From Osedax fenrisi (taxonomy: Eukaryota; Annelida; Polychaeta; Sabellida; Siboglinidae): a DNA stretch of 64,000 bases. The notes below the pieces were generated by a model that had not been told where the DNA came from, did not search any database, and was given only the letters and a program-made list of their open reading frames with translations. The translations under genes and the position numbers were made by a program. Below are positions 49,613-60,900 of the stretch, one piece after another. The stretch covers positions 29,911,871-29,975,870 of the forward strand of contig OZ025243.1 of the NCBI GenBank assembly GCA_964019155.1. The letters run 5' to 3'. How positions within the stretch are numbered: position 1 is the first letter of the stretch; every line of letters begins with the position of its first letter.

Positions 49613-49824
49613 CTATGATGTATTAATACTGACAACAATACAATACACTAAACAATCAACTCTCGCAATAGGTATTCAACAGTGAAGGTGAATTCCTGTC
49701 GTTCATAAGCACATCTTCTGATGCATTATACGGTCCCCAGGGTATCTCTGTAACTTCTAGTGGAGTGGTGGCAGTAGCTGATTCCGGCAATCACTGTATG
49801 AAACTGTATAGATATCTTAGTTAA
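39481..49824 (+). CDS. TRIM-NHL protein (RING, two B-boxes, coiled coil, filamin, six NHL repeats), TRIM2/TRIM3/TRIM71-like
   Basis: I assembled 19 coding exons: 39481-39625, 40370-40521, 40596-40670, 41083-41214, 42031-42172, 43107-43324, 43586-43663, 43963-44118, 44382-44489, 44688-44805, 45033-45259, 45803-45968, 46155-46341, 46716-46925, 47308-47448, 47743-47885, 48200-48300, 49378-49518, 49672-49824. All introns are GT-AG and phases match, giving 2,793 nt and 930 residues. An in-frame TAG at 39457 precedes the ATG. RING is at about 113-153, B-boxes at about 183-214 and 244-275, coiled coil at about 285-440, filamin at about 455-585 and the NHL propeller at about 640-930. Family members are cytoplasmic E3 ubiquitin ligases and RNA or cargo regulators. 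TRIM2, TRIM3 and TRIM71 cannot be told apart here. The acceptor of exon 11 and donor of exon 13 are the least certain sites. Confidence 0.93.
39740..39910. mobile_element. Degenerate pogo-like MITE relic in TRIM-NHL intron 1
   Basis: The stretch has CTAATTCAGACATTTTAT...GTTTGGTTCGTACCTATGTAAA and ends near GAGTTAACTATAC. It parallels the order of motifs in the pogo-like MITE at 32688-33088 (GTCGGTTTGGTTGGATTTATAT; GGGAGTTGACTATAT). It is strongly diverged, so this is a tentative call. Confidence 0.4.
40596..41214 (+). CDS. TRIM-NHL exons 3-4: RING finger
   Basis: Exon 3 (40596-40670) gives NCSLCNQKYQKPK and exon 4 (41083-41214) gives LPCMHTFCESC...CPLC. Together they form a C3HC4 RING: Cys113, Cys116, Cys128, His130, Cys133, Cys136, Cys150, Cys153. 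RING domains of this type recruit ubiquitin-loaded E2 enzymes. Exon 4 ends at GTTACCGCGTTACAG, giving VTALQ|NNEF across the junction, the usual TRIM2/3-like linker. A second GT at 41231 would break the frame. Confidence 0.92.
42031..43324 (+). CDS. TRIM-NHL exons 5-6: two B-box zinc fingers
   Basis: Exon 5 (42031-42172) carries a B-box 1-like finger with Cys183, Cys195, Cys198, Cys203, Cys206, His210 and His214. Exon 6 (43107-43324) has a Ser/Arg/Pro linker (SPDENTPSRSPRSEN) and a canonical B-box 2: Cys244, His247, Cys256, Cys259, Cys264, Cys267, His272, His275. B-boxes of TRIM proteins mediate higher-order assembly. Intron 6 (43325-43585) holds a degenerate pogo-like MITE. Confidence 0.92.
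43368..43535. mobile_element. Degenerate pogo-like MITE relic in TRIM-NHL intron 6
   Basis: The left end CAGTCAGCACTAGCTAACGC, an internal TTTCTGACTTTTTACAAATG, GTTTGATTTGTATCTATATA, and a right end GAGTAAGCGATAGTTAA parallel the element at 32688-33088. It lies wholly within the intron and does not touch splice sites. Confidence 0.4.
43586..44805 (+). CDS. TRIM-NHL exons 7-10: coiled coil (BBC)
   Basis: Exons 43586-43663, 43963-44118, 44382-44489 and 44688-44805 encode heptad-rich helices (KSLENLLESSKQKIPNMQ; SLESLLRQRHHAISDLLET; VTEKFNNIKKKSS). In TRIM proteins this segment makes an antiparallel dimer. The first three exons are a multiple of three in length with phase-0 borders, so they could be skipped without breaking the frame. 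Confidence 0.88.
45033..46341 (+). CDS. TRIM-NHL exons 11-13: filamin (Ig-like) domain and linker
   Basis: Exon 11 (45033-45259) starts the filamin fold (HIRVTVRDENSCDVKLRDI). Exon 12 (45803-45968) gives VNEACFEVTYIIANPGVCY and GDPIK. Exon 13 (46155-46341) completes it with the hallmark DSPFKIDVYED, followed by a basic Ser/Arg-rich linker (SGKRRALKRPSS). The exon 13 donor at 46342 (AT|GTTTGT) gives the correct phase for exon 14, whereas the more obvious GTAAGA at 46293 does not. The filamin domain separates this protein from TRIM32-like NHL proteins. Confidence 0.87.
46716..49824 (+). CDS. TRIM-NHL exons 14-19: six NHL repeats, one per exon
   Basis: Exons 46716-46925, 47308-47448, 47743-47885, 48200-48300, 49378-49518 and 49672-49824 each encode one blade of a six-bladed propeller. 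Typical lines are GQFTNPQGVA...LYITDSNNQCVQ, LLRPTGITV...VLVADYDNQCVN, LLGPKGICVD...VIVVDN, AGPHFCS...IVVSDFHNHCIK, FNAPTGVAVD...ILVADWGNSRIQ and YGPQGISV...VAVADSGNHCMKLY. The protein ends LYRYLS. In related proteins this propeller binds RNA stem-loops or protein cargo. Exon 16 uses the AG at 47741-47742, which yields SKICSGKLLGPKG. Confidence 0.93.
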
Positions 49825-50300
49825 CTCGCTAACCTAATCACGTGATGGTGACTAGCATTGTCACGTGACATTATTACACACGTGACTGTCTACTATAATA
49901 TCTAACTACTGTATCTATAGATACACTATACGATACACAATAACGAAAGGAATCAAGCGAATAGTCGGTCACGTGCCACTGTCACAATATCACGTGGTGT
50001 TTACATTATAAATGTACCCACTCTCCTGTGTATTTATTTGTAGTATTTAATGTTACTACCCAAGTCGCTTTCAATGTTCACACCTCTGATCTCGTATTAT
50101 CACGTTAGTTCACGCACCCTGTATTGTATGCGTTATCGCATACCTGTTACACAGAGTGTATTCCTTATTACAGCTCGCACACACGCACACATACACTCTA
50201 CATACCTCTCCATAATCACCGCATACATCGTGCATATATAGTATAATACCGCGCTTTATTCGGTTCTGTTGTTGTTGTTAGTTTCATTAGTCACGTGTTC
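49825..50300. promoter_or_regulatory. CACGTG palindrome cluster downstream of TRIM-NHL
   Basis: CACGTG occurs at 49839-49844, 49862-49867, 49879-49884, 49970-49975, 49991-49996 and 50292-50297. Five sites in 160 bp of AT-rich DNA is far beyond what base composition would give. CACGTG is the E-box core bound by bHLH-zip factors (Myc, USF, MITF/TFE). The cluster sits at the 3' end or 3' UTR of the TRIM-NHL gene. It could be an enhancer, or a promoter of something beyond. Confidence 0.5.
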
Positions 50301-52272
50301 ACATGTGTTACGTAATTATGTCATTATTCCCCTATACGACTGATGATGCATTTAAAATGGTGTATTATTTTGGAATTAATAATACTAAATACATATTTGT
50401 ATTTAAACATTATCATATTATTACACATTATAATAATGAAACCTTATTTTTCAACAACAATTACAATAATGATATACTCCATTATTCCATTATGAATACT
50501 CGTATGACAATAATATGGTACCCATAAGACTGTGTAAGCTTTGCATTGCCGTATTAACTCAAGTATGCGATAATATGGTTGTGTTATTATGTTTATATAA
50601 TTAATATATAATTTAGTTTACATCAATATAGGAGGAATATAAATCCTGTAGAGGATGTATGTCTAAATAAATATATATATATATATATTTATATATAATA
50701 TTTACCATTGTATAATGGTATATTATTAATAAACCCTAACAAATACACAACTAAATGCAGTTTAATTTAAAGTGTATGTTAATTATGTAATAGTATTAGT
50801 ATGCAATGTATTATATCAATATGTTATTATGTAACTAATCAATGTTTAATATACACAACTTACACAATATAATATTATTAAAATAGTTATATATTTAAAA
50901 ATAATGCTTTTTAAATACATACATACATTTATTACCGTAACTATATTTCTGTACAGCTGCGACGTTGTATACAACTGCCATATGTATGATTATGTTCATT
51001 TATTTATCAGTATTTTTATCGGAATTTATTTTATTTTTAAATATATATTTAATACCCTTATTTTCTTTATTTATTGTTGCCATATTGTTATTCTTGTTTT
51101 GGTTTTTAGTAGAATTACAATAAATTTAATATACTACATTATAATTAACATTACCTATATTGTTTATTGGTAAAACATATATTATTAGTAAATAATAATA
51201 TAACATTTACTATAATATTTATATAACAAAGTTTAGTCTAGGTATATAACCATATTGTAATATCGACTTAATTATACACATATGTTAATGTTATTTTAGT
51301 TAAAAAATAGTGTCTTATTAAAAGGCAGCTGTACTTAAATTATGTCCAAACAATTTGAACAGCGTACAATAAATTGAAATTTATATTTTATTAAATTTAT
51401 TTTCTTCATATAAACATTTATATTATTATATATTTATAATTCATATAAATAAATAATATATTAATAATAAAACTAACTTTGTATATACGTTATAATTCAT
51501 ATAAATAAATAATATATTAATAATAAAACTAAATTTGTATATACGTACTAAGTATACCATAGCGGTCTATTAAATTTGTTTAGAAATAATATTATTTATA
51601 CAGCTCATATCCGAAGTATTATAACATTTAAATAGAGGGAATTAACAAGACCTTCTATAACCTCTGTTAATGGAGGTCGTGGAATTAATATTACTTTTAT
51701 TTTTATAAATTTTAAATACAATTTATGCTCGCAGGTAACTTTACTTATGATACTGTATTTCATAAAATCTGTGGATATATACAATAATTATTCGCGGTAA
51801 ATATTTTTGATAAATCATTAATAGAATTATATATTTTTAATTAAAATAATAAATTATTTTAATTATTATAAATAAATTAACACTTTATAGTATGAAGTAC
51901 ATACCTTATTATACAGGTACATATCGTATGGGAAAATGGGTAATGTGGCCATATGGCATATCTCATAAACTATAAGTCCAATCAAAAAATATGTACATAT
52001 GTATAAATATATTTCATATGAAATATGTGCATTTGTAAGCATTATTCAAATAAGTAAAAATAATTTGTAAATCTATTAATAAAAAAAATCGATTTACTTT
52101 TTAAATAAAACCAAATTAAAATAAAAGTTTAGTAAAACATATTTTAAATTACTAATATATAATATAAATGAAATTAAAATGAAAATTAAATTTTGATTTT
52201 AAAGAACTATTTAATTACAACAAGTGTGTAATACATTTATTTTAGGAGTAATATTCATTATTATATAGTGTA
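50301..52272. other. No gene recognised
   Basis: AT-rich DNA, with a 56-bp tandem duplication at 51435-51546. A hydrophobic 89-codon frame at 50904-51173 has no recognisable domain and a base composition like its surroundings. A GGGTAATGTGGCCATATGG stretch near 51950 resembles GGGTAATGTTGCCACC near 53327, so 51.94-53.34 kb may be a composite element. Confidence 0.55.
51435..51546. repeat. 56-bp tandem duplication
   Basis: Two head-to-tail copies (51435-51490 and 51491-51546) of an A/T-rich unit that begins TATAATTCATATAAATAAAT and ends in TTTGTATATACGT. They differ at about one position in the ACTAAC/ACTAAA segment. Confidence 0.85.
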
Positions 52273-53287
52273 AGGGAAAGTCTCCGATCACTGATCCCTA
52301 AATGATTATTTGTAACATATTCAATATTAAATATATTTATTTGAAATTTTGTAATTAGGGTAATATTATGGCAATGAATTATGTGGCTATTTTAAATTGT
52401 TAATATAATTATATTTACAAGAATCAACAGGGGGGTCGGTAATCGGATACATGTGCATAATACCGACCCCTTCTCATATTACCGACCCCCTAAAATAATC
52501 GTGGTATAAATAATTGTAGTATTATAATATCCAATAAAAATATTATATATACTTAAATATAATTAATTATAATGAGCACGCAATTTATTTATTGTTGAAT
52601 TTATGTTTTAATAGTAATATTAAATTTAAATATAAACTTTATAGTAATTATATTAAAATATTGTATATTGTTATTTAATATTTATTTATTAATCAATATG
52701 TATATAATCAACTGGAATCATGAATCCTAAATTTATATCAATGATACACAATCAAGTTACGACATAATTTAAAGTAAAATACGGATCTATTTCGATTGGA
52801 TATTATAAATTACATGGAATCAGTATTAGGGTAATTTAGTGGGTAATTTAGCGGCAATAGGACAATAATATGGGTTACTATAATTAGGATATATTGGTTA
52901 ATAGTTATTCAAATTAAATTATTTTTATGTTTTTGTAAACATTGTATACAATAGTCTATAGCCTATAGGCAAATCTATTGATCTACAATATTATGCTCAG
53001 TATTAAGTTTTATTTTAATTAATAAAGTATTTACAATGATTTAAAAAAAGTTATTATTCAAATATTTAAAAAATAAAAACAGAATATTACATTTGATCAA
53101 ATAACAATTTTAGGATTGCATATTTTTAAAAACAAAATACACATTCATATATGAATGCCATATTCATATGTAGCCTATCATTAAATTACTAACAGTTCAT
53201 GCATGTATATATAATTTGTTGATATCTCATATAGTTACTGAGATACGAGAGGGAGTCGGTATTAGGAGGGGGTCGGTAATCGGAGAC
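52273..53287. mobile_element. MITE-like element, GTCGGTA family, copy 2
   Basis: It begins AGGGAAAGTCTCCGATCA and follows copy 1 (25258-26203) motif by motif: TAAATGATTATTTGTAA, GGGTAATATTATGGCAATGA, GGGGTCGGTAATCGGATACA, AATACCGACCCCTTCTC and AATAATCGTGGTATA. The right terminus GTCGGTAATCGGAGACT is present, but the last few terminal bases are altered (ATCGG instead of TTGCCC). It has a small internal insertion near 52935-52970 relative to copy 1. It is non-coding. Confidence 0.72.
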
Positions 53288-53312
53288 TATCGGAGAATGT
53301 TGGCACATGACC

Positions 53313-53332
53313 TTACCCTCCATGGAGGGTAA
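53313..53332. repeat. 20-bp perfect palindrome
   Basis: TTACCCTCCATGGAGGGTAA is an exact palindrome just beyond the right end of the MITE copy. Flanking GGCACATGACC and ATGTTGCCACC extend the pairing imperfectly. Confidence 0.75.
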
Positions 53333-53404
53333 TGTTGCCACCTTAATAATTTCAAGTAGATACGCTAAAATGAAGAAAAAAAATATTCGGCACTCTTGTA
53401 TATC

Positions 53405-53500
53405 ATAATATGTATCTATATCGACTCCAATTCCCCACTACGTAATCGATACGTGCGGAATCCAATTCCCCACTACCTAATTGATATATGTGGAATTCCA
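53405..53500 (+). repeat. Diverged 35-bp satellite monomers
   Basis: About two and a half degenerate units (ATTCCCCACTACGTAATCGA, TACGTGCGGAATCCA; then CTACCTAATTGATATATGTG) with the same 35-bp period and same orientation as the main array at 54981-61372. They are separated from it by a 1.5-kb insertion-like segment. Confidence 0.75.
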
Positions 53501-54979
53501 GCTAATAATAATAGCAGCATAATATAAGATGTTACAATAATATCAACATAATAACAGCATAATAGTAGAAAAATAGCCGCAAAAATAAAATTTATAATAG
53601 CAGCATAATATACTTAATATGGCAGCATAATAGACTCAAATTAATGTTATTTATAAAGTTAATATATTTATGATTAATATCAGTATATGCTGATAAATAT
53701 AAAACACAATTATGTATATTAATCATATATTACCAATGTAATTTTAGTGCAAATATGTAATTTTAATATATTTAAATATATTTTATTTGTATACATAAAA
53801 TGACAACATATATATATATATATATATATTATTGAGGGTATATATATCTATAGATATATTAATTAGATTTTTTATAATACATTTTATTTAAATAATAATT
53901 TGAATTAAATATTAAAAAATATATATATAATTATACAATATTATAAATTATTGTGAAATAACGTCATATATATTAACTTTTTGTAATATAAATCAATATT
54001 ATAAATACATATAAAAAGTTTAATTGATGTGTCAATACAAATATAAGTAAAATGAAAATCATTTTTATCAGATTGATAACATCACATATATTTTGTTGCT
54101 TTTTTGGTCGATTTGGTAGCTTCAGTTCTCAATGGTGTAGATTCATCACTTTTTCGTCGCTTTTGGGCATTTTAGTTCCAATAATATTTGGTAATATTTG
54201 GGAACTTATGTAACTTTAATATATTTTGGATATTTTTATTGAAATTTTAAGACATTTTTTGAAATATTTTTTATATTTAAAAAAATATTTTTTGACATTT
54301 CAAAAAAATATATTTTGTAATATTTTGAAATATAGTTTGTATTTTGGGGAAAAAAATTATATTTTTCCACTAATAAAATTGAAATATTAATAAAAAGCAA
54401 TGCATAATAAATATATAAAAAAACGAGTAACGCCGGGTCGGATACGGCAAATATAGTTTTTTTTAAACTATAAACTATATCTATGGATATATATAGATAG
54501 CAAATATGTATTACTTCATAGATGTATAGTTTACAATGTAAAATACAACTCTATGCATTTCAAATAATTCTGTATTATACTGTATTCTGTAATATAGGTA
54601 TACCTACAAAAATTATCAATAAATATAATTTAAAAATGAATTTGTTTTATATATTTTTCCTTTATTATTTAATTCAATTTCTAAGAAAATAAAATGGCTC
54701 AACACAGTACACTGTGTAACTACTATAGTAATTTATTATAACATTATATTATATATTAATATAATTGCAAATATATATAGCAGCATAATATACTTTTAAA
54801 AGTAATAGTAGCATAATAATAGTATAATAGACTTTTAAGGGCAACATAATAGTTGCATAATAGCATTAAAAATGAATAGAATCATAATATACTTTTAATA
54901 ACAACATAATAGCAGCATAATAGCACAATGTAAACATTTTATGCTATTATTTTTCTATTATGAGTTATTACTGTTAGCT
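53500..54979. mobile_element. TIR-bearing insertion of about 1.5 kb within the satellite
   Basis: The left end AGCTAATAATAATAGCAGCA and the complement of the right end, AGCTAACAGTAATAACTCAT, are imperfect inverted repeats. Satellite-like sequence lies on both sides, and the flanks TGGAATTCCA and TGGACTCCA may be a diverged target duplication or simply the same satellite position. Both subterminal zones carry repeated GCATAATA units (53507-53635 and 54775-54935). The interior is A/T-rich without ORFs. Confidence 0.5.
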
Positions 54980-54980
54980 A

Positions 54981-57900
54981 TGGACTCCAATCTCTCATAT
55001 ATCATAATCGATATGTGCGGACTCAATTGTCCCATGTCATAATCGATATGTGCGGACTCCATTGTCCCATGTCATAATCGATATGTGAGGACTCCATTGT
55101 CCCATGTCATAATCGATATGTGCGGACTCAATTGTCCCATGTCATAATCGATATGTGCGGACTCCATTGTCCCATGTCATAATCGATATGTGAGGACTCC
55201 ATTGTCCCATGTCATAATCGATATGTGCGGACTCCATTGTCCCATGTCATAATCGATATGTGCGGACTCCATTGTCCCATGTCATAATCGATATGTGAGG
55301 ACTGCATTGTCCCATATCATAATCGATATATGCGGACTCCATTGTCCCATGTCATAATCGATATGTGCGGACTCCATTGTCCCATGTCATAATCGATATG
55401 TGCGGACTCCATTGTCCCATGTCATAATCGATATGTGCGGACTCTATTGTCCCATGTCATAATCGATATGTGCGGACTCCATTGCCCCATGTCATAATCG
55501 GTATGTGCGGACTCCATTATCCCATGTCATAATCTATATGTGCGGACTCCATTGTCCCATGTCATAATCGATATGTGCGGACTCCATTGTCCCATGTCAT
55601 AATCGATATGTGAGGACTGCATTGTCCCATATCATAATCGATATGTGTGGACTCCATTGTCCCATGTCATAATCGATATGTGCGGACTCCATTGTCCCAT
55701 GTCATAATCGATATGTGCGGACTCCATTGTCCCATGTCATAATCGATATGTGCGGACTCCATTGTCCCATGTCATAATCGATATGTGCGGACTCCATTGT
55801 CCCATGTCATAATCGATATGTGCGGACTCCATTGTCCCATGTCATAATCGATATGTGCGGACTCCATTGTCCCATGTCATAATCGATATGTGCGGACTCC
55901 ATTCTCCCATGTCATAATCGATATGTGCGGACTCCATTGTCCCATGTCATAATCGATATGCGTGGACTCCATTGTCCCATGTCATAATCGATATGTGCGG
56001 ACTCCATTGTTCCATGTCATAAAGATATGTGCGGACTCCATTGTCCCATGTCATAATCGATATATGCGGACTCCATTGTCCCATGTCATAATCGATATGT
56101 GCGGACTCCATTGTCCCATGTCATAATCGATATGTGCGGACTCCATTGTCCCATGTCATAATCGATATGTGCGGACTCCATTGTCCCATGTCATAATCGA
56201 TATGTACGGACTCCATTGTTCCATATCATAAAGATATGTGCGGACTCCATTGTCCCATGTCATAATCGATATATTCGGACTCCATTGTCCCATGTCATAA
56301 TCGATATGTGCGGACTCCATTGTCCCATGTCATAATCGATATGTGCGGACTCCATTGTCCCATGTCATAATAGATATGTGAGGAGTTCATTGTCCCATGT
56401 CATAATCGATATGTGCGGACTCCATTGTCCCATGTCATAATCGATATGTGAGGACTCCATTGTCCCATGTCATAATCGATATGTGCGGACTCCATTGTCC
56501 CATGTCATAATCGATATGTGCGGACTCCATTGTCCCATGTCATAATCGATATGTGAGGACTGCATTGTCCCATATCATAATCGATATATGCGGACTCCAT
56601 TGTCCCATGTCATAATCGATATGTGCGGACTCCATTGTCCCATGTCATAATCGATATGTGCGGACTCCATTGTCCCATGTCATAATCGATATGTGCGGAC
56701 TCTATTGTCCCATGTCATAATCGATATGTGCGGACTCCATTATCCCATGTCATAATCGATATGTGAGGACTCCATTATCCCATGTCATAATCGATATATG
56801 CGGACTCCATTGTCCCATGTCATAATCGATATGTGCGGACTCCATTCTCCCATGTCATAATCGATATGTGCGGACTCCATTGTCCCATAACATAATTGAT
56901 ATGTGCGGACCATGTCATAATATATATGTGCGGACTCCATTGTCCCATGTCATAATATATATGTGCGGACTCCATTGTCCCATGTCATAATCGATATGTG
57001 CGGACTCCATTGTCCCATGTCATAATCGATATGTGCGGACTCCATTGTCCCATGTCATAATAGATATGTGCGGACTCCATTGCCCCATGTCATAATCGGT
57101 ATGTGCGGACTCCATTATCCCATGTCATAATCGATATGTGTGGACTCCATTGTCCCATGTCATAATCGATATGTGCGGACTCTATTGTCCCATGTCATAA
57201 TAGATATGTGCGGACTCCATTGTCCCATGTCATAATCTATATGTGCGGACTCCATTGTCCCTTGTCATAATCGATATGTGCGGACTCCATTGTCCCATGT
57301 CATAATCGATATGTGCGTACTCTATTGTCCCATGTCATAATCGATATGTGTGGACTCCATTGTCCCATGTCATAATCGATATGTGCGGACTCCATTGTCC
57401 CATGTCATAATCAATATGTGCGGACTCCATTGTCCCATGTCATAATAGATATGTGCGGACTCCATTGTCCCATGTCATAATCGATATGTGCGGACTCCAT
57501 TGTCCCATGTCATAATCGATATGTGCGGACTCCATTGTCCCATGTCATAATCGATATGTGCGGACTCCATTGTCCCATGTCATAATCGATATGTGCGGAC
57601 TCCATTCTCCCATGTCATAATCGATATGTGCGGACTCCATTGTCCCATGTCATAATCGATATGTGCGGACTCCATTCTCCCATGTCATAATCGATATGTG
57701 CGGACTCCATTGTCCCATGTCATAATCGATATGCGTGGACTCCATTGTCCCATGTCATAATCGATATGTGCGGACTCCATTGTTCCATGTCATAAAGATA
57801 TGTGCGGACTCCATTGTCCCATGTCATAATCGATATATGCGGACTCCATTGTCCCATGTCATAATCGATATGTGCGGACTCCATTGTCCCATGTCATAAT

Positions 57901-60900
57901 CGATATGTGCGGACTCCATTGTCCCATGTCATAATAGATATGTGAGGAGTTCATTGTCCCATGTCATAATCGATATATGCGGACTCCATTGTCCCATGTC
58001 ATAATCGATATGTGCGGACTCCATTGTCCCATGTCATAATCGATATGTGCGGACTCCATTGTCCCATGTCATAATAGATATGTGAGGAGTTCATTGTCCC
58101 ATGTCATAATCGATATGTGCGGACTCTATTGTCCCTTGTCATAATCGATATGTGCGGACTCCATTGTCCCATGTCATAATAGATATGTGCGGACTCCATT
58201 GTCCCATGTCATAATCGATATGTGCGGACTCCATTGTCCCATGTCATAATCAATATGTGCGGACTCCATTTTCCCATGTAATAATCGATATGTGCGGACT
58301 CCATTGTCCCATGTCATAATCGATATGTGCGGACTCCATTGTCCCATGTCATAATCGATATGTGCGGACTCCATTGTCCCATGTCATAATCGATATGTAC
58401 GGACTCCATTGTTCCATATCATAAAGATATGTGCGGACTCCATTGTCCCATGTCATAATCGATATATTCGGACTCCATTGTCCCATGTCATAATCGATAT
58501 GTGCGGACTCCATTGTCCCATGTCATAATCGATATGTGCGGACTCCATTGTCCCATGTCATAATAGATATGTGAGGAGTTCATTGTCCCATGTCATAATC
58601 GATATGTGCGGACTCCATTGTCCCATGTCATAATCGATATGTGAGGACTCCATTGTCCCATGTCATAATCGATATGTGCGGACTCCATTGTCCCATGTCA
58701 TAATCGATATGTGCGGACTCCATTGTCCCATGTCATAATCGATATGTGAGGACTGCATTGTCCCATATCATAATCGATATATGCGGACTCCATTGTCCCA
58801 TGTCATAATCGATATGTGCGGACTCCATTGTCCCATGTCATAATCGATATGTGCGGACTCCATTGTCCCATGTCATAATCGATATGTGCGGACTCTATTG
58901 TCCCATGTCATAATCGATATGTGCGGACTCCATTATCCCATGTCATAATCGATATGTGAGGACTCCATTATCCCATGTCATAATCGATATATGCGGACTC
59001 CATTGTCCCATGTCATAATCGATATGTGCGGACTCCATTCTCCCATGTCATAATCGATATGTGCGGACTCCATTGTCCCATAACATAATTGATATGTGCG
59101 GACCATGTCATAATATATATGTGCGGACTCCATTGTCCCATGTCATAATATATATGTGCGGACTCCATTGTCCCATGTCATAATCGATATGTGCGGACTC
59201 CATTGTCCCATGTCATAATCGATATGTGCGGACTCCATTGTCCCATGTCATAATAGATATGTGCGGACTCCATTGCCCCATGTCATAATCGGTATGTGCG
59301 GACTCCATTATCCCATGTCATAATCGATATGTGTGGACTCCATTGTCCCATGTCATAATCGATATGTGCGGACTCTATTGTCCCATGTCATAATAGATAT
59401 GTGCGGACTCCATTGTCCCATGTCATAATCTATATGTGCGGACTCCATTGTCCCTTGTCATAATCGATATGTGCGGACTCCATTGTCCCATGTCATAATC
59501 GATATGTGCGTACTCTATTGTCCCATGTCATAATCGATATGTGTGGACTCCATTGTCCCATGTCATAATCGATATGTGCGGACTCCATTGTCCCATGTCA
59601 TAATCAATATGTGCGGACTCCATTGTCCCATGTCATAATAGATATGTGCGGACTCCATTGTCCCATGTCATAATCGATATGTGCGGACTCCATTGTCCCA
59701 TGTCATAATCGATATGTGCGGACTCCATTCTCCCATGTCATAATCGATATGTGCGGACTCCATTGTCCCATGTCATAATCGATATGCGTGGACTCCATTG
59801 TCCCATGTCATAATCGATATGTGCGGACTCCATTGTTCCATGTCATAAAGATATGTGCGGACTCCATTGTCCCATGTCATAATCGATATATGCGGACTCC
59901 ATTGTCCCATGTCATAATCGATATGTGCGGACTCCATTGTCCCATGTCATAATCGATATGTGCGGACTCCATTGTCCCATGTCATAATAGATATGTGAGG
60001 AGTTCATTGTCCCATGTCATAATCGATATATGCGGACTCCATTGTCCCATGTCATAATCGATATGTGCGGACTCCATTGTCCCATGTCATAATCGATATG
60101 TGCGGACTCCATTGTCCCATGTCATAATAGATATGTGAGGAGTTCATTGTCCCATGTCATAATCGATATGTGCGGACTCTATTGTCCCTTGTCATAATCG
60201 ATATGTGCGGACTCCATTGTCCCATGTCATAATAGATATGTGCGGACTCCATTGTCCCATGTCATAATCGATATGTGCGGACTCCATTGTCCCATGTCAT
60301 AATCAATATGTGCGGACTCCATTTTCCCATGTAATAATCGATATGTGCGGACTCCATTGTCCCATGTCATAATCGATATGTGCGGACTCTATTGTCCCAT
60401 GTCATAATCGATATGTGCGGACTCCATTATCCCTTGTCATAATCGATATGTGCGGACTCCATTGTCCCATGTCATAATCGATATGTGCGGACTCCATTGT
60501 CCCATGTCATAAAAATATGTGCGGACTCCATTGTCCCATGTCATAATCGATATGTGCGGACTACATTGTCCCATGTCATAATCGATATGTGCGGACTCCA
60601 TTGTCCCATGTCATAATCGATATGTGCGGACTCCAATGTCCCATGTCATAATCGATATGTGCGGACTCCATTGTCCCATGTCATAATCGATATGCGTGGA
60701 CTCCATTGTCCCATGTCATAATCGATATGTGCGGACTCCATTGTTCCATGTCATAAAGATATGTGCGGACTACAATGCCCCATGTCATAATCGATATGTG
60801 CAGACTCCATTGTCCCATGTCATAATCGATATGTGCGGACTCCATTGTCCCATGTATTAATCGATATGTGCGGACTCCATTGTCCCATGTATTAATCGAT

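Noticed and set aside
50904..51173. 89-codon hydrophobic open frame
   Set aside because: It is rich in Ile, Phe and Tyr as any AT-rich random frame would be, with no recognisable domain, splice context or neighbours.
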